A stretch of 64,000 nucleotides of DNA from Mesotoga sp. Brook.08.105.5.1 (GTDB lineage Bacteria; Thermotogota; Thermotogae; Petrotogales; Kosmotogaceae). The notes under the pieces are model-generated. The model had not been told where the DNA came from and searched no databases. It saw only the letters and a program-made list of their open reading frames with translations. The position numbers were made by a program, and so were the translations under genes. Shown in pieces: positions 63,600 to 64,000 of this stretch. The stretch spans positions 124,001-188,000 of the forward strand of contig NZ_AYTW01000005.1 of assembly GCF_002752635.1 (NCBI RefSeq), given 5' to 3'. Position 1 is the stretch's first letter, and each line of letters opens with the position of its first letter.

Positions 63600-64000
63600 A
63601 TGCGTCATAGAGTTAGTGGAAGCAAACTGAATATGCCCCATAGCCAGAGAGTTGCTCTGATGCGAAACCTGGCTAGGGAGCTGTTTGAACACGGGACAAT
63701 AGTAACGACGGTAACTAGGGCTAAAGAGGTAAGGCCGTTCGTAGAAAGCATAATTACAAAAGCAAAGAAGGCTACAATACTGTCGGCGGAAATCGCCGCT
63801 AAGGATTCCGAGAGTAGCGAATCGCAGGAGCTCAAGTCTAGAAATCTTGCTTTGCGCCGCGAAATCAACAGAAATTTCAATGACAGGAAGCTAGTTAAGA
63901 AGATATGTGATGAGATAGCTGTCAAGTATCTCGAAAGGAACGGCGGATACACAAGGATTGTGAAACTGGGTATGCGAAGAGGAGACGCTAGTGAGATGGC
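63600..64000 (+). CDS. rplQ: 50S ribosomal protein L17 (partial at right edge)
   Basis: The protein begins RHRVSGSKLNMPHSQRVALM and has NLARELFEHGTIVTTVTRAK. An insertion of about 25 residues rich in Ser and Glu follows the second helix. The final segment is RNGGYTRIVKLGMRRGDASE. The ATG at 63600 follows GAGGAGG. The last 133 complete codons end at the window edge without a stop, and only a few residues should be missing. Confidence 0.95.
   Translation, partial: MRHRVSGSKLNMPHSQRVALMRNLARELFEHGTIVTTVTRAKEVRPFVESIITKAKKATILSAEIAAKDSESSESQELKSRNLALRREINRNFNDRKLVKKICDEIAVKYLERNGGYTRIVKLGMRRGDASEM

Noticed and set aside
1-64000. rRNA, tRNA, CRISPR arrays, transposons, phage genes or a defence island
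   Set aside because: I looked for these on both strands and found no supporting sequence; the window is mostly core genome.

Overview
The window reads as a chromosomal segment from a bacterium of the Thermotogota, most likely Mesotoga or a close relative in the Kosmotogaceae. This is an inference from gene order (a complete str-S10-spc-alpha ribosomal supercluster from rpsL to rplQ), the Thermotogota flavour of the proteins (short SecA, PolIII alpha of DnaE type with a degenerate PHP domain, type Z S14), moderate GC content, very strong purine-rich Shine-Dalgarno (SD) sites and frequent TTG/GTG starts. No rRNA, tRNA, CRISPR array, insertion sequence or prophage was found.

Layout. (1) 1-6.1 kb is a small accessory patch of mixed orientation: a broken secreted propeller-repeat gene, a fused ABC exporter, an anchored coiled-coil protein with a probable terminal frameshift, a methyltransferase, an ASCH-domain gene cut by an in-frame stop, and a polytopic membrane protein. 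(2) 6.1-8.1 kb carries a second methyltransferase, a 26-codon ORF with an excellent SD, and a threonine-synthase-like enzyme. (3) 8.4-13.2 kb is one rightward operon for RNA/ribosome maturation and housekeeping: membrane Zn protease, NusB/RsmB-like protein, rlmN, rsgA, rpe, rdgB. (4) 13.2-16.0 kb runs leftward: YfcE-like phosphoesterase, tig, lgt. (5) 16.1-25.1 kb runs rightward: DUF2344 protein, yebC, lspA, rluD-type synthase, dnaE, a histidine phosphatase, comB, two uncharacterised genes, and an aspartate aminotransferase, meeting head-on a leftward tandem HD-domain protein. (6) 26.3-35.2 kb holds CBS-ACT, uppP, MBL hydrolase, glgA, galT, gatC, yraN, pgm, an unknown, truA and tlyA: glycogen/galactose-sugar metabolism mixed with RNA modification. 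(7) 35.2-44.3 kb holds a secreted unknown, secA, prfB, rsmH, an FtsL-like protein, an FtsI/PBP2-type transpeptidase and a DNA polymerase III delta-like protein. (8) 44.4-64 kb is the ribosomal supercluster, preceded by a near-consensus promoter and ending inside rplQ.

How it fits together. Most of the window is translation, protein export (secA, secY, lspA, lgt, tig), envelope growth (uppP, ftsI, ftsL, rsmH) and nucleotide/sugar housekeeping, in tightly packed operons where stop and start codons overlap. I see no obvious novel multi-gene system such as a defence island. The most interesting points are smaller: an RsmB-like protein without its catalytic centre, a tandem HD protein with one decayed repeat, an ATC-start transpeptidase, an rpoA start bridged to its SD by a hairpin, interlocked divergent promoters, a translationally coupled 26-codon ORF, and a cluster of three recently broken genes at the left end.
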